Below, in pieces: positions 1 through 7,858 of a DNA stretch of 62,461 bases. How positions within the stretch are numbered: the stretch's first letter is position 1; each line of letters starts with the position of its first letter. The notes under the pieces were generated by a model. It searched no databases, was not told where the DNA came from, and worked only from the letters and a program-made list of their open reading frames with translations. The stretch is from Enterovibrio norvegicus DSM 15893 (GTDB lineage: Bacteria > Pseudomonadota > Gammaproteobacteria > Enterobacterales > Vibrionaceae), in NCBI RefSeq assembly GCF_900115495.1, contig NZ_FOWR01000032.1, positions 1-62,461 on the forward strand, in the 5' to 3' direction. The position numbers and the translations under genes were made by a program.

Positions 1-282
1 GTCTTCAAGCTGTTGCTCTAACTCTTTAATCCGCTGTTCGGGGGTTTGGGGCGTCGATGTATAAGGCATAGCATCACCTAGACGGGTTGGTGTGAGAGAA
101 CCTTTAGTCCAATTTAGATGACCATACTTGCGAAGCCAAGTTAATACAGTGGAACGACCTTGAATGCCGTAACGTAATTGGGCTTGTTTGCAGGTCATTT
201 CGCCTTTTTCTACTTGGTCTACGACAGCCAATTTAAAGGCGAGGGAATAATCTCGTTGGGTGCGCTTGGTTGTTGATTTCAT
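1..282 (-). CDS. IS3-family transposase OrfA, partial (runs off left edge)
   Basis: The minus strand reads from an ATG at 282 through the window edge with no stop (94 codons). The product starts MKSTTKRTQRDYSLAFKLAV and continues with a helix-turn-helix (about residues 25-55), then a basic stretch and the start of a coiled region (PEQRIKELEQQLED). This is the layout of the small OrfA DNA-binding protein of IS3-type elements; OrfB with the DDE catalytic domain would lie outside the window to the left. The inverted-repeat end at 311-335 supports the call. The exact IS subgroup cannot be read from this fragment, and whether the element is intact is unknown. Confidence 0.8.
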   Translation of the reverse strand, partial: MKSTTKRTQRDYSLAFKLAVVDQVEKGEMTCKQAQLRYGIQGRSTVLTWLRKYGHLNWTKGSLTPTRLGDAMPYTSTPQTPEQRIKELEQQLED

Positions 283-310
283 AACACTCTCCAATTTCGG
301 GTTGGAAAAG

Positions 311-335
311 TGTCAACCTTATTTAGGACGGGACA
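311..335. mobile_element. Terminal inverted repeat / end of the IS3-type element
   Basis: Read on the minus strand, the stretch from 335 down to 311 begins TGTCCCGTCC and ends GGTTGACA, 29 bases before the OrfA start. TG at the outer end followed by a 25-bp terminal repeat just upstream of orfA is typical for IS3-family left ends. The other end and any target duplication are outside the window, so the boundary at 335 is inferred. Confidence 0.65.
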
Positions 336-342
336 ATAGAGA

Positions 343-372
343 CAAAAAAGCCAACCCTCGGGTTGGCTTTTT
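343..372 (-). terminator. Rho-independent terminator of fxsA
   Basis: AGCCAACC and GGTTGGCT form a perfect stem with a short CTCG-type loop, flanked by A and T runs on both sides, so it could work in both directions. On the minus strand it lies about 60 bases after the fxsA stop and ends in six T. The IS element starts only about seven bases beyond it. Confidence 0.85.
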
Positions 373-433
373 GTTTCTCGCTCATCCATTCAATGTCGAG
401 GCTGAACCCTTTACGACACCGAGGTGAGGCGAT

Positions 434-949
434 CTAGTTCAGGCGATCTTGATCATCGTTCTTGCGCTCATATTCCCCTTCGAAGGTACTGCCGCCCTCT
501 TGGTTCTTTCTCGGATCTTGTTGAAAAGGCGCTTGGCCAAAAGGCCCCTGCTGCTGATTAAAGCTACTTTGAAAGTTCGCTACCTTCACGCGGCTCATGA
601 TCTGTTGAGCCAACCATGCGCGCGGCCAAGGCAGTAACACTGCCATACCCATGGCATCGGTCATAAAGCCGGGGGTTAACAGCAGTACACCTGCTACAGC
701 AAGCATCACACCTTCAACGATTTGCTGAGCAGGTAATTCGCCTTGTTGCAAACGCTGTTGAACAGAAAGTAGCGTCTGAATGCCTTGGCTTCGAACCAAA
801 GACGCACCCACAAATGCAGTTAGTAAAATCAATGCAACGGTTGGCCACAGTCCCAACACACCACCAACTTGAATGAAAAGTGCAATCTCGATGATAGGCA
901 CAGTAATAAACATCAAAAGCAAAATAGGAAACACAGTGAAACCTCTCAT
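434..949 (-). CDS. fxsA: FxsA family inner-membrane protein
   Basis: A 171-residue protein with three to four hydrophobic segments in the first 115 residues and a hydrophilic tail. The pattern EIALFIQVGGVLG, LVRSQG and LLLTPGFMTDAMG matches FxsA (E. coli YjeG), and the tail FEGEYERKNDDQDRLN is very close to the E. coli C-terminus. FxsA is known for suppressing F-exclusion of phage T7 when overproduced; its ordinary role is unclear. It is divergent from aspA, the same arrangement as in E. coli. The listed start MRGFTVF could be a few codons too long. Confidence in the family is high; nothing is known about function here. Confidence 0.93.
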   Translation of the reverse strand: MRGFTVFPILLLMFITVPIIEIALFIQVGGVLGLWPTVALILLTAFVGASLVRSQGIQTLLSVQQRLQQGELPAQQIVEGVMLAVAGVLLLTPGFMTDAMGMAVLLPWPRAWLAQQIMSRVKVANFQSSFNQQQGPFGQAPFQQDPRKNQEGGSTFEGEYERKNDDQDRLN

Positions 950-1124
950 TCAGTGCAGACGTGCATCCTAGCATTCTGTCGCCGTTTTTGCCGATTGGTC
1001 AACGGCAATTGTTAGCTTGCCCACGTCTGCTTTAGATTCTGTCTTTATTTATTAAATACGCTAACAGTTTTTAACGGTATCAATACATTTCACCCCGATG
1101 ACAGCTGTCCAAAAGGCAATACAT

Positions 1125-1140
1125 AGCGATCGAGATCACA
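1125..1140 (+). promoter_or_regulatory. Candidate CRP/FNR-like site upstream of aspA
   Basis: AGCGA-N6-TCACA matches the CRP consensus TGTGA-N6-TCACA at 8 of 10 positions, and the overlapping GCGAT-N4-ATCAC at 1126-1139 resembles an FNR box (7 of 10). E. coli aspA is controlled by both CRP and FNR, so a combined site 195 bases before aspA is plausible. The rest of the 360-base divergent fxsA/aspA spacer is AT-rich and shows no gene. Confidence 0.4.
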
Positions 1141-1334
1141 TAATAATGCAATTAAATTCACTTCGTTTCGAATGGTGATCTCACGCATGTTTTTACTGTA
1201 ATTGCTGAGTAAAATCACCCCATATTAAACGGATACAAAAGCTTGTGTATCCAGCCAAAATCTCTGATGAACGGACTCTACAGCGAAATTTGCGGCTACA
1301 GAATAACCAATTATAAGTTCATTAGGGCCAAATC

Positions 1335-2795
1335 ATGTCTCAGACGATTGATCTCGAAAACAACCTGACTATCCCTCACCTTACTACACGTATCGAAGAA
1401 GATTTACTTGGTGAACGCCACGTACCTGCTGATGCGTATTACGGCATTCATACTTTGCGCGCTGTCGAAAACTTTAACATTTCACGTACCACTATCTCTG
1501 ACGTACCAGAGTTCGTTCGCGGTATGGTTTTCACCAAGAAAGCAGCAGCAATGGCGAACAAAGAGCTGGGTGTTATTCCAGCGGATGTGGGCGACTACAT
1601 CATCAAAGCGTGTGACCTGATTCTGGACACAGGCAAGTGCATGGACCAATTCCCTTCAGATGTTTACCAAGGCGGCGCAGGCACCTCTGTAAACATGAAC
1701 GCAAACGAAGTGATTGCAAACCTTGCGCTTGAGCTGATGGGCAAAGACAAAGGCGAATACGACGTTGTTAACCCTAACGACCACGTCAACAAGAGCCAGT
1801 CTACTAACTGTGCATACCCTACCGGTTTCCGTGTTGCGGTATATAACAGCATCCTGACGCTGGTTGATTCTATCCAGTACCTACAACGCGAATTCGATGC
1901 GAAAGCAACAGAAAACGCGGGCGTACTGAAAATGGGCCGTACTCAGCTTCAAGACGCAGTGCCAATGACTGTCGGCCAAGAGTTCCGTGCATTCACAACC
2001 CTTCTAAAAGAAGAAGTGAAAAACCTGAAGTACACAGCAGAGCTTCTGCTAGAAGTGAACTTGGGTGCAACGGCTATCGGTACTGGTTTGAACGCTGCAG
2101 CGGGCTACCAACAACTTGCTGTTCAACGTCTTGCTGAAGTAACCGGTCTGAACTGCACACCAGCAGAAGACTTGATCGAAGCAACGTCTGACTGTGGTGC
2201 ATACGTGATGGTTCACAGTGCGCTGAAGCGTCTAGCCGTTAAACTATCTAAAATCTGTAACGACCTTCGCCTTCTGTCTTCTGGTCCTCGTTCAGGTCTG
2301 AACGAAATCAACCTACCAGAAATGCAGGCAGGTTCTTCAATCATGCCAGCAAAAGTAAACCCAGTTATCCCTGAAGTGGTTAACCAAGTGTGCTTTAAAG
2401 TGATCGGTAACGACATCACGGTGACATTCGCTGCAGAAGCAGGTCAGCTTCAGTTGAACGTCATGGAACCTGTTATCGGTCAGGCGCTGTTTGAATCTAT
2501 CGAGATTCTTTCGAATGCATGTATCAACCTTGGCGAGAAGTGCGTAAACGGCATCACTGTTAATAAAGAAGTGTGTGAAAGCTACGTTTACAACTCTATC
2601 GGCATCGTCACTTACTTGAACCCGTTCATCGGTCACCACGAAGGCGACATCGTCGGTAAGATTTGTGCTGAAACAGGCAAAAACGTTCGAGACGTCGTGC
2701 TTGAGCGCGGTCTTCTGACGGAAGAACAGTTAGACGATATCTTCTCTGTTGAAAACTTGATGCACCCGCAGTATAAGGCAAAGCGCTATAACTAA
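1335..2795 (+). CDS. aspA: Aspartate ammonia-lyase (aspartase)
   Basis: Aspartase reversibly deaminates L-aspartate to fumarate and ammonia and supplies fumarate for anaerobic respiration. The 486-residue product has the family length, an N-terminal [13 protein letters not shown] typical of aspartases, the substrate loop region [17 protein letters not shown], and the fumarase/aspartase signature [11 protein letters not shown] at residues 333-343 with the catalytic serine. Compared with E. coli there is a short N-terminal extension ([11 protein letters not shown]). It is the first gene of an aspA / dcuA pair, but a strong terminator after it and a new promoter region before dcuA suggest separate control. 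A weak AGGG ribosome site precedes the ATG. Confidence 0.97.
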   Translation: MSQTIDLENNLTIPHLTTRIEEDLLGERHVPADAYYGIHTLRAVENFNISRTTISDVPEFVRGMVFTKKAAAMANKELGVIPADVGDYIIKACDLILDTGKCMDQFPSDVYQGGAGTSVNMNANEVIANLALELMGKDKGEYDVVNPNDHVNKSQSTNCAYPTGFRVAVYNSILTLVDSIQYLQREFDAKATENAGVLKMGRTQLQDAVPMTVGQEFRAFTTLLKEEVKNLKYTAELLLEVNLGATAIGTGLNAAAGYQQLAVQRLAEVTGLNCTPAEDLIEATSDCGAYVMVHSALKRLAVKLSKICNDLRLLSSGPRSGLNEINLPEMQAGSSIMPAKVNPVIPEVVNQVCFKVIGNDITVTFAAEAGQLQLNVMEPVIGQALFESIEILSNACINLGEKCVNGITVNKEVCESYVYNSIGIVTYLNPFIGHHEGDIVGKICAETGKNVRDVVLERGLLTEEQLDDIFSVENLMHPQYKAKRYN

Positions 2796-2803
2796 GACGT
2801 AAA

Positions 2804-2839
2804 CAAAAATGGGTATCGGTAATCGATACCCATTTTTTG
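2804..2839 (+). terminator. aspA terminator
   Basis: AATGGGTATCG and CGATACCCATT form an 11-bp stem with a GTAAT-type loop, followed by a run of T. It starts about 10 bases after the aspA stop. Confidence 0.9.
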
Positions 2840-2935
2840 TCGTAGCGACTAAACGAAGTGACTCTTCACCACGCTAGAAAACCCCTTTAACACAGAAAAT
2901 TAACGCAATGGAATGCATGGCAGGATGCCAATCGA

Positions 2936-2948
2936 CACGATTATCGTG
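2936..2948. promoter_or_regulatory. Dyad CACGAT-T-ATCGTG in the dcuA upstream region
   Basis: A perfect 6-1-6 palindrome 73 bases before the dcuA start, with an ATGCAT hexamer on each side (2913-2918 and 2951-2956). An AT-rich stretch (TTTATATTTAAAAA, about 2989-3002) lies between it and the gene and could carry the -10 region. It may be an operator; I do not recognise the regulator. Confidence 0.3.
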
Positions 2949-3020
2949 GGATGCATGTTGTCTGGGGAAAGAGTAACTCCGTTTGGTCTTTATATTTAAA
3001 AATTAAAACAGGAGTCATCC

Positions 3021-4328
3021 ATGATTGCAGTGGAGTTGTTTGTCGTACTCGCCTTCATTTTCTTAGGCGCACGTATCGGCGGTATCGGTATCGGCTTAGC
3101 CGGTGGTGCAGGTGTGATTGTGTTGTCATTGCTGCTTGGCATGCCAACAAGTCAAAGCTACATCCCTATCGACGTTATCTTAATTATCATGTCTGTGATC
3201 ACCGCGATTGCAGCAATGCAAGTGGCTGGCGGTATGGATTGGCTGGTTGAACTGGCTGAAAACTTCCTTCGAAAGAACCCAAAACAAATCACCTTCTACG
3301 CGCCTATCGTCACCTACATGATGACCATGATGGCGGGTACAGGCCACACTGCGTTCTCAACCCTTCCCGTGATTGCTGAAGTGGCAAAAGAGCAAGGCAT
3401 TCGCCCATCTCGTCCACTTTCTATCGCTGTTATCGCCTCTCAAATTGCCATCACAGCATCCCCAATTTCAGCGGCAGTTGTGTTCTTCTCTGGCATCCTT
3501 GAACCAATGGGCGTGGGCTACTTAACCCTGCTAGGCATTTGTATCCCAACCACGTTCACCGCCTGTATGGTTGGTGCATTCGTTGCCAACTTCATGGGCT
3601 GCGAACTGAAAGACGATCCTGTTTACCAAGAGCGTCTTGAGAAAGGTTTGATCAAAATCCAAGGTACTCAAAAACGTGAAATCGCACCAAGCGCGAAGAA
3701 AGCGACCTTTATCTTCCTTACCGCAATCGTGCTGGTATTGGGCTATGCTGCGGCAATCTCAAGCTCCATTGGCTTGATTGAGAACCCAACATTGGGCCGT
3801 AACGAAGCGATCATGACCTTCATGCTTGCTGCGGCAACGGCGATTGTTTTCACCACAGGTATCGATGCATCGAAAATTGCTGCTGCGCCAACGTTCCGTT
3901 CAGGCATGACAGCATGTGTGTGTGTACTGGGTGTCGCGTGGCTGGGTTCAACCTTTGTTAACGCACACGTTGAAGGCATCAAAGAAGTCGCGGGCACGTT
4001 ACTGGCTGACTACCCTTGGATGCTGGCGATGATCCTTTTCTTCGCGTCTATGCTGCTTTACTCACAAGGTGCGACCACTACAGCGCTAATGCCTGCGGCA
4101 CTGGCCATTGGTGTTGCACCACTGACCGCCATTGCATCATTTGCAGCAGTCAGCGCCCTGTTCGTTCTGCCAACGTACCCAACATTGTTGGCAGCGGTTG
4201 AAATGGATGACACAGGCTCAACCCGTATCGGTAACTTGGTCTTCAACCACCCGTTCTTCATCCCAGGTGTGGTGACCATTTCCACGTCGGTAGCGCTTGG
4301 TTTTGCAGTGGGCGGCATCGTACTGTAA
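3021..4328 (+). CDS. dcuA: Anaerobic C4-dicarboxylate antiporter, DcuA type
   Basis: DcuA exchanges aspartate or fumarate for succinate across the inner membrane. The 435-residue protein has about ten to twelve hydrophobic helices. Motifs shared with DcuA include LGARIGGIGIGLAGG, IMSVITAIAAMQVAGGMDWLV, LPVIAEVAKEQGIRPSRPLS and ASQIAITASPISAAVVF; these fit DcuA better than DcuB. The start follows a clear CAGGAG ribosome site. It follows aspA, which makes the fumarate it exchanges. The gene ends in its own terminator. Confidence 0.93.
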   Translation: MIAVELFVVLAFIFLGARIGGIGIGLAGGAGVIVLSLLLGMPTSQSYIPIDVILIIMSVITAIAAMQVAGGMDWLVELAENFLRKNPKQITFYAPIVTYMMTMMAGTGHTAFSTLPVIAEVAKEQGIRPSRPLSIAVIASQIAITASPISAAVVFFSGILEPMGVGYLTLLGICIPTTFTACMVGAFVANFMGCELKDDPVYQERLEKGLIKIQGTQKREIAPSAKKATFIFLTAIVLVLGYAAAISSSIGLIENPTLGRNEAIMTFMLAAATAIVFTTGIDASKIAAAPTFRSGMTACVCVLGVAWLGSTFVNAHVEGIKEVAGTLLADYPWMLAMILFFASMLLYSQGATTTALMPAALAIGVAPLTAIASFAAVSALFVLPTYPTLLAAVEMDDTGSTRIGNLVFNHPFFIPGVVTISTSVALGFAVGGIVL

Positions 4329-4356
4329 CCCAACGCGACACAGTCAACATGTAATG

Positions 4357-4382
4357 AAAGGGCTCTTCGGAGCCCTTTTTTA
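4357..4382 (+). terminator. dcuA terminator
   Basis: AAGGGCTC-TTCG-GAGCCCTTTTTT: a stable stem with a UUCG tetraloop and a T run, about 30 bases after dcuA. Confidence 0.9.
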
Positions 4383-4512
4383 TTGCCTGAAAATGATAAA
4401 CAGAAAAGCAAAACCCAAAGATACCGACGAATCTTTGCGAATCGGGAAACGAATTCGGCCTTTTCCGGTCTCAGTGATATAGTGAAATTAACTCTAGGAA
4501 TAACCCATCCCG

Positions 4513-6348
4513 ATGAAGGTCATGTCGACAATAGGCTCCCGAATATTCGCCCTTTTTGTGCTCTCGTTGTGCAGTGTTTTACCTGCGCACGCCGAGTTCT
4601 CTCTTTTTAATTCACCGTCTCCTATTGCGAGTAATGCCCCTGCATTTGTGCCCGTTGATCAGGCATTCCCGTTTAATTTCACCCAGCAAGGGGATAGGGT
4701 TTATCTCGATTGGCAAGTCACGCCAGGTTACTACTTGTACCAAGACAAGATAGGCGTAACACCAAGCAGTGATGCGCAGATTGGCACACCCGACATGCGC
4801 CAAGGGCAGCCTTATGAAGATGAATTCTTCGGTGAAGTGAACATTTACAAACAGCCGTTAACCGTCTCTGTTTCTGTGCTCGCAGCGACCGATTCGTCAA
4901 TGCTAACAGTGACCTATCAAGGGTGTGCTGAAGCGGGATTTTGTTATCCCCCTGAAACCGTCAATGTGCCGCTTTATGCCGTGGTGGGAAGCACTGCCAC
5001 GCCACCCGCAGATAGCGTTATCGAAACACCCACAGACACATCCAATATTTCTTCTGAAGCATCAACACAGGTTTCTGCAAAGGAGGCGACACCTAGCCAA
5101 CAAACTGATGTCAGTAGCCTTGCCGACAACTGGTGGCAACCATTGCTCTTCCTTGGCCTGGGCATAGGGCTCGCGTTTACGCCGTGTGTACTTCCGATGT
5201 ACCCAATATTGACCGGTATTGTGCTAGGCGGCGGGAAGAAAACCCACGGTCAAACGTTCCGACTCTCCATGCTGTATGTGCAGGGTATGGCGCTTACCTA
5301 TACCTTACTCGGGCTTGTTGTTGCATCGGCAGGGTTGCAATTCCAAGCGGCATTCCAACACCCTTATGTTCTGATTGGGTTAAGCACACTTTTCGTCTTG
5401 CTGGCCATGTCGATGTTTGGCGTGTTTAACCTACAACTCCCTGCAAGCCTGCAAACCCGGTTAAGCCAAATGAGCAATCAACAAACCGGTGGCAGCAATC
5501 TGGGCGTATTCAGCATGGGGGCAATTTCTGGCTTAATTTGCTCACCTTGCACCACAGCCCCTTTATCTGGTGCTTTGCTTTACGTGGCTCAAAGTGGTGA
5601 TTTGCTTACGGGTGCAATCACCCTGTATGCATTGGCATTAGGCATGGGGATCCCTCTGATTCTGGCTGCGATGTTCGGCAACAAATTACTGCCAAAGGCC
5701 GGAAATTGGATGAACACCGTCAAAATCTTCTTCGGCTTTGTTTTACTGGCAGTGCCATTATTCTTGCTTGAACGTCTACTCCCAGAGCAAGCCAGCGTGG
5801 GCCTTTGGATGGGTTGGCTTATTGCCGCATTAGGTTGGCTTTACCATATCAGCCGTTCACTCAAGCCAGGTAAGTTAGCTAGCACGCTGGCCATCATTTC
5901 GATCCTCGGGCTAAGCACTGGCGCGGCATACACCTATAATGCGCTCAATTCGACCGTAAAAGCAGATGTCCCTGACGTGAGTTTTATTCGCATCGAGAGT
6001 ATTAATGATCTGAACCGTGAGCTCGCCGTAGCAAAACAAGCAGGCAAACCTGTGATGGTCGATTTCTACGCCGATTGGTGTGTGGCATGTAAAGAGTTTG
6101 AAAAGTACACCTTCCACGATCCGAAGGTGGCCACTGAGCTACAAAACTTTGTGCTGCTTCAGGCTGATGTCACCGCGAACCGCCCTCAAGACATCAAATT
6201 ATTGATGTCGCTAAATGTGCTTGGATTGCCAACGCTGGACTTTTGGGATGCCAATGGCACCCCGATGCCTGAAGCTCGCTTAACCGGATTCATGAAAGCC
6301 TCTCCGTTTCTCTCGCATCTTGTTCAAAATCAGCTGATTAAACAATAA
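4513..6348 (+). CDS. dsbD: Thiol:disulfide interchange protein DsbD
   Basis: DsbD carries electrons from cytoplasmic thioredoxin through the membrane to periplasmic DsbC, DsbG and CcmG. The 611-residue protein has a signal peptide ending near ALPAHA-type residues 24-27, an alpha domain with Cys138 and Cys144 ([11 protein letters not shown]), an eight-helix membrane domain with Cys225 ([10 protein letters not shown]) and Cys346 ([11 protein letters not shown]), and a thioredoxin-like gamma domain with [10 protein letters not shown] (Cys523, Cys526). All six redox cysteines are present. MSTIG at 4522 is an alternative start. In E. coli cutA lies between dcuA and dsbD; it is absent here. The linker between alpha and membrane domains (about 160-200) is rich in Thr, Ser and Pro. 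Confidence 0.96.
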   Translation: MKVMSTIGSRIFALFVLSLCSVLPAHAEFSLFNSPSPIASNAPAFVPVDQAFPFNFTQQGDRVYLDWQVTPGYYLYQDKIGVTPSSDAQIGTPDMRQGQPYEDEFFGEVNIYKQPLTVSVSVLAATDSSMLTVTYQGCAEAGFCYPPETVNVPLYAVVGSTATPPADSVIETPTDTSNISSEASTQVSAKEATPSQQTDVSSLADNWWQPLLFLGLGIGLAFTPCVLPMYPILTGIVLGGGKKTHGQTFRLSMLYVQGMALTYTLLGLVVASAGLQFQAAFQHPYVLIGLSTLFVLLAMSMFGVFNLQLPASLQTRLSQMSNQQTGGSNLGVFSMGAISGLICSPCTTAPLSGALLYVAQSGDLLTGAITLYALALGMGIPLILAAMFGNKLLPKAGNWMNTVKIFFGFVLLAVPLFLLERLLPEQASVGLWMGWLIAALGWLYHISRSLKPGKLASTLAIISILGLSTGAAYTYNALNSTVKADVPDVSFIRIESINDLNRELAVAKQAGKPVMVDFYADWCVACKEFEKYTFHDPKVATELQNFVLLQADVTANRPQDIKLLMSLNVLGLPTLDFWDANGTPMPEARLTGFMKASPFLSHLVQNQLIKQ

Positions 6349-6366
6349 CGCGGGTTTGCAACCAAA

Positions 6367-6407
6367 CTTGATCTCCCTTACATTGCCACAAATCTAGGGG
6401 GATCAAG
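6367..6407. repeat. Inverted repeat between dsbD and crbR
   Basis: CTTGATCTCCCT (6367-6378) and AGGGGGATCAAG (6396-6407) pair over 12 positions, eleven Watson-Crick plus one G-T, around a 17-base loop. No T run follows, so it is a poor terminator. Its centre lies about 100 bases before crbR, so it could be an operator or a leader hairpin. Confidence 0.45.
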
Positions 6408-6488
6408 CTCTTACTTCGCGTCCATCAAAATTGATCTAACCGATCCCGAGTGTTAGCGTGGTTGTTAACGAGGTATTAAATATTCCCT

Positions 6489-7127
6489 ATGGACGCACAA
6501 TACACAATAGTCATCGCAGATGATCATCCGCTGTTTCGTAATGCGCTATTTCAGTCCGTTCATATGGCGATTAGCGGCGCGAACCTGTTGGAAGCAGACT
6601 CGCTCGATAGCCTCACCGCATTACTCGAGAAAGAGCCAGACATAGACTTACTGTTACTGGACTTAAAAATGCCCGGTGCCAACGGTATGTCGGGATTAAT
6701 TCATCTTCGCGTCCAATACCCAGAACTCCCCATTGTTGTCATTTCTGCCAGCGAAGAGTCCAGTGTGATACGCCAAGTACATAGCCATGGCGCGTTTGGA
6801 TTCATCCCGAAATCCAGTGACATGCGAGAGCTGATCGGTTCACTCAATCAAGTCCTAGACGGTGAACCTTGCTTCCCTAGGGGTATCGACTTTAGCGATG
6901 CAGGTGACGAAGAGTCCTTGATGGATAAAATCGCCTCACTTACTCCTCAGCAATACAAAGTACTCAGCATGTTGTCTGACGGTTTGCTCAACAAGCAAAT
7001 CGCGTATGAGCTTGATGTATCAGAAGCCACCATCAAAGCCCATATGACGGCAATATTCAGAAAGCTCGGCGTTAAAAACCGCACCCAAGCCGTTATCCTG
7101 CTTCAACAAACTGACCCTAACGCTTAA
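6489..7127 (+). CDS. crbR: LuxR/NarL-family response regulator, CrbR/ErdR type
   Basis: A 212-residue response regulator. The receiver domain (1-125) has acidic Asp11-Asp12, phosphoacceptor Asp58 in LLLLDLKMPG and conserved Lys108 (FIPKSS). The C-terminus (about 145-210) is a LuxR-type helix-turn-helix: LTPQQYKVLSMLSDGLLNKQIAYELDVSEATIKAHMTAIFRKL is the run that defines it, with the recognition helix around SEATIKAHM. From memory the V. cholerae orthologue (VC2702, CrbR) follows dsbD in the same way, pairs with sensor CrbS and activates acs. The adjacent symporter genes and crbS support that role. Family certain, ortholog name probable. Confidence 0.85.
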   Translation: MDAQYTIVIADDHPLFRNALFQSVHMAISGANLLEADSLDSLTALLEKEPDIDLLLLDLKMPGANGMSGLIHLRVQYPELPIVVISASEESSVIRQVHSHGAFGFIPKSSDMRELIGSLNQVLDGEPCFPRGIDFSDAGDEESLMDKIASLTPQQYKVLSMLSDGLLNKQIAYELDVSEATIKAHMTAIFRKLGVKNRTQAVILLQQTDPNA

Positions 7128-7382
7128 CGTATTCTCCGGCGTGCCTGAGTGGATATTCACAAACAACGTTAGTGTCACTTACTTATTGCTTTTGATTAAT
7201 GATTGCGTCGCGCGTAATCAGCCCATCTATTGCCCTGAGCCATCCCCACTTTAATACGTTGAATCTAAGTAGAAAACGCAACATACACGTCCACGTCGAA
7301 CACGGTTCACCGTCGTAGAAACCACTTACATTGATTACAACAGAGAATTTGCAGTCATACGGTATCTCCCTTTTCGACTTAG

Positions 7383-7525
7383 CCTAAAGCCTATTAGACC
7401 TTTGGCGTAGTTAACATCTTGTTAACCCCATCAAATGCATGCCTTGAATCACACAAACCCAGCTTTGACAGCCAGTTATCACGCTTTCTCGCTCGACTAA
7501 AGTTGCAGTGTTCCCTTGTCTTTAG
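7383..7525. promoter_or_regulatory. Upstream region of the symporter operon with CTAAAG motifs
   Basis: The 452 bases between crbR and the DUF4212 gene hold no convincing gene. Three CTAAAG hexamers sit in the last 200 bases: CCTAAAG at 7383-7389, ACTAAAG at 7496-7502, and the reverse complement CTTTAG at 7520-7525, the last two facing each other with 23 bp between centres. The first copy with flanks (7383-7397) matches the acs upstream region (18247-18261) at 12 of 15 bases. A TATTGT at 7531-7536 could be the -10. Binding by CrbR is inference. Confidence 0.35.
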
Positions 7526-7579
7526 GCTGCTATTGTCGGGAAGTAACAATCCGTTAACGTGTCAATTAAGGAGATGGCA

Positions 7580-7846
7580 ATGGCGTTCGAAAACAAGGAA
7601 CAGTCACAAGCCTACTGGAATAAAAACCTACGACTGATGGTGATCCTGATTTCCATTTGGTTCGTGGTCTCATTCGGTTGTGGAATCTTATTCGTCGATG
7701 CTTTGAATACGATTCAGATTGGTGGTTACAAACTCGGGTTCTGGTTTGCTCAGCAAGGCTCAATTTACGTCTTCCTCGGCATTATTTTCGTTTACGCGCG
7801 TCAAATGCGAAAGCTTGACCGCGAATTCGGCGTAGACGACGAGTAA
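7580..7846 (+). CDS. DUF4212 small subunit of a sodium:solute symporter
   Basis: An 88-residue protein with two hydrophobic helices (about 20-42 and 53-73) and charged ends, starting MAFENKEQSQAYWNKNLRLM. The YWxxNLRL start and the two-helix layout are those of the DUF4212 / symporter small subunit family that always precedes VC_2705-type symporters. I chose the ATG at 7580 because AAGGAG at 7568-7573 sits six bases ahead; an upstream GTG at 7559 lies before that site. It is 12 bases from the large symporter gene and clearly in one operon with it. Its role is probably to assist assembly or activity of the partner. Confidence 0.88.
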   Translation: MAFENKEQSQAYWNKNLRLMVILISIWFVVSFGCGILFVDALNTIQIGGYKLGFWFAQQGSIYVFLGIIFVYARQMRKLDREFGVDDE

Positions 7847-7858
7847 GGGGTTTTAGAA

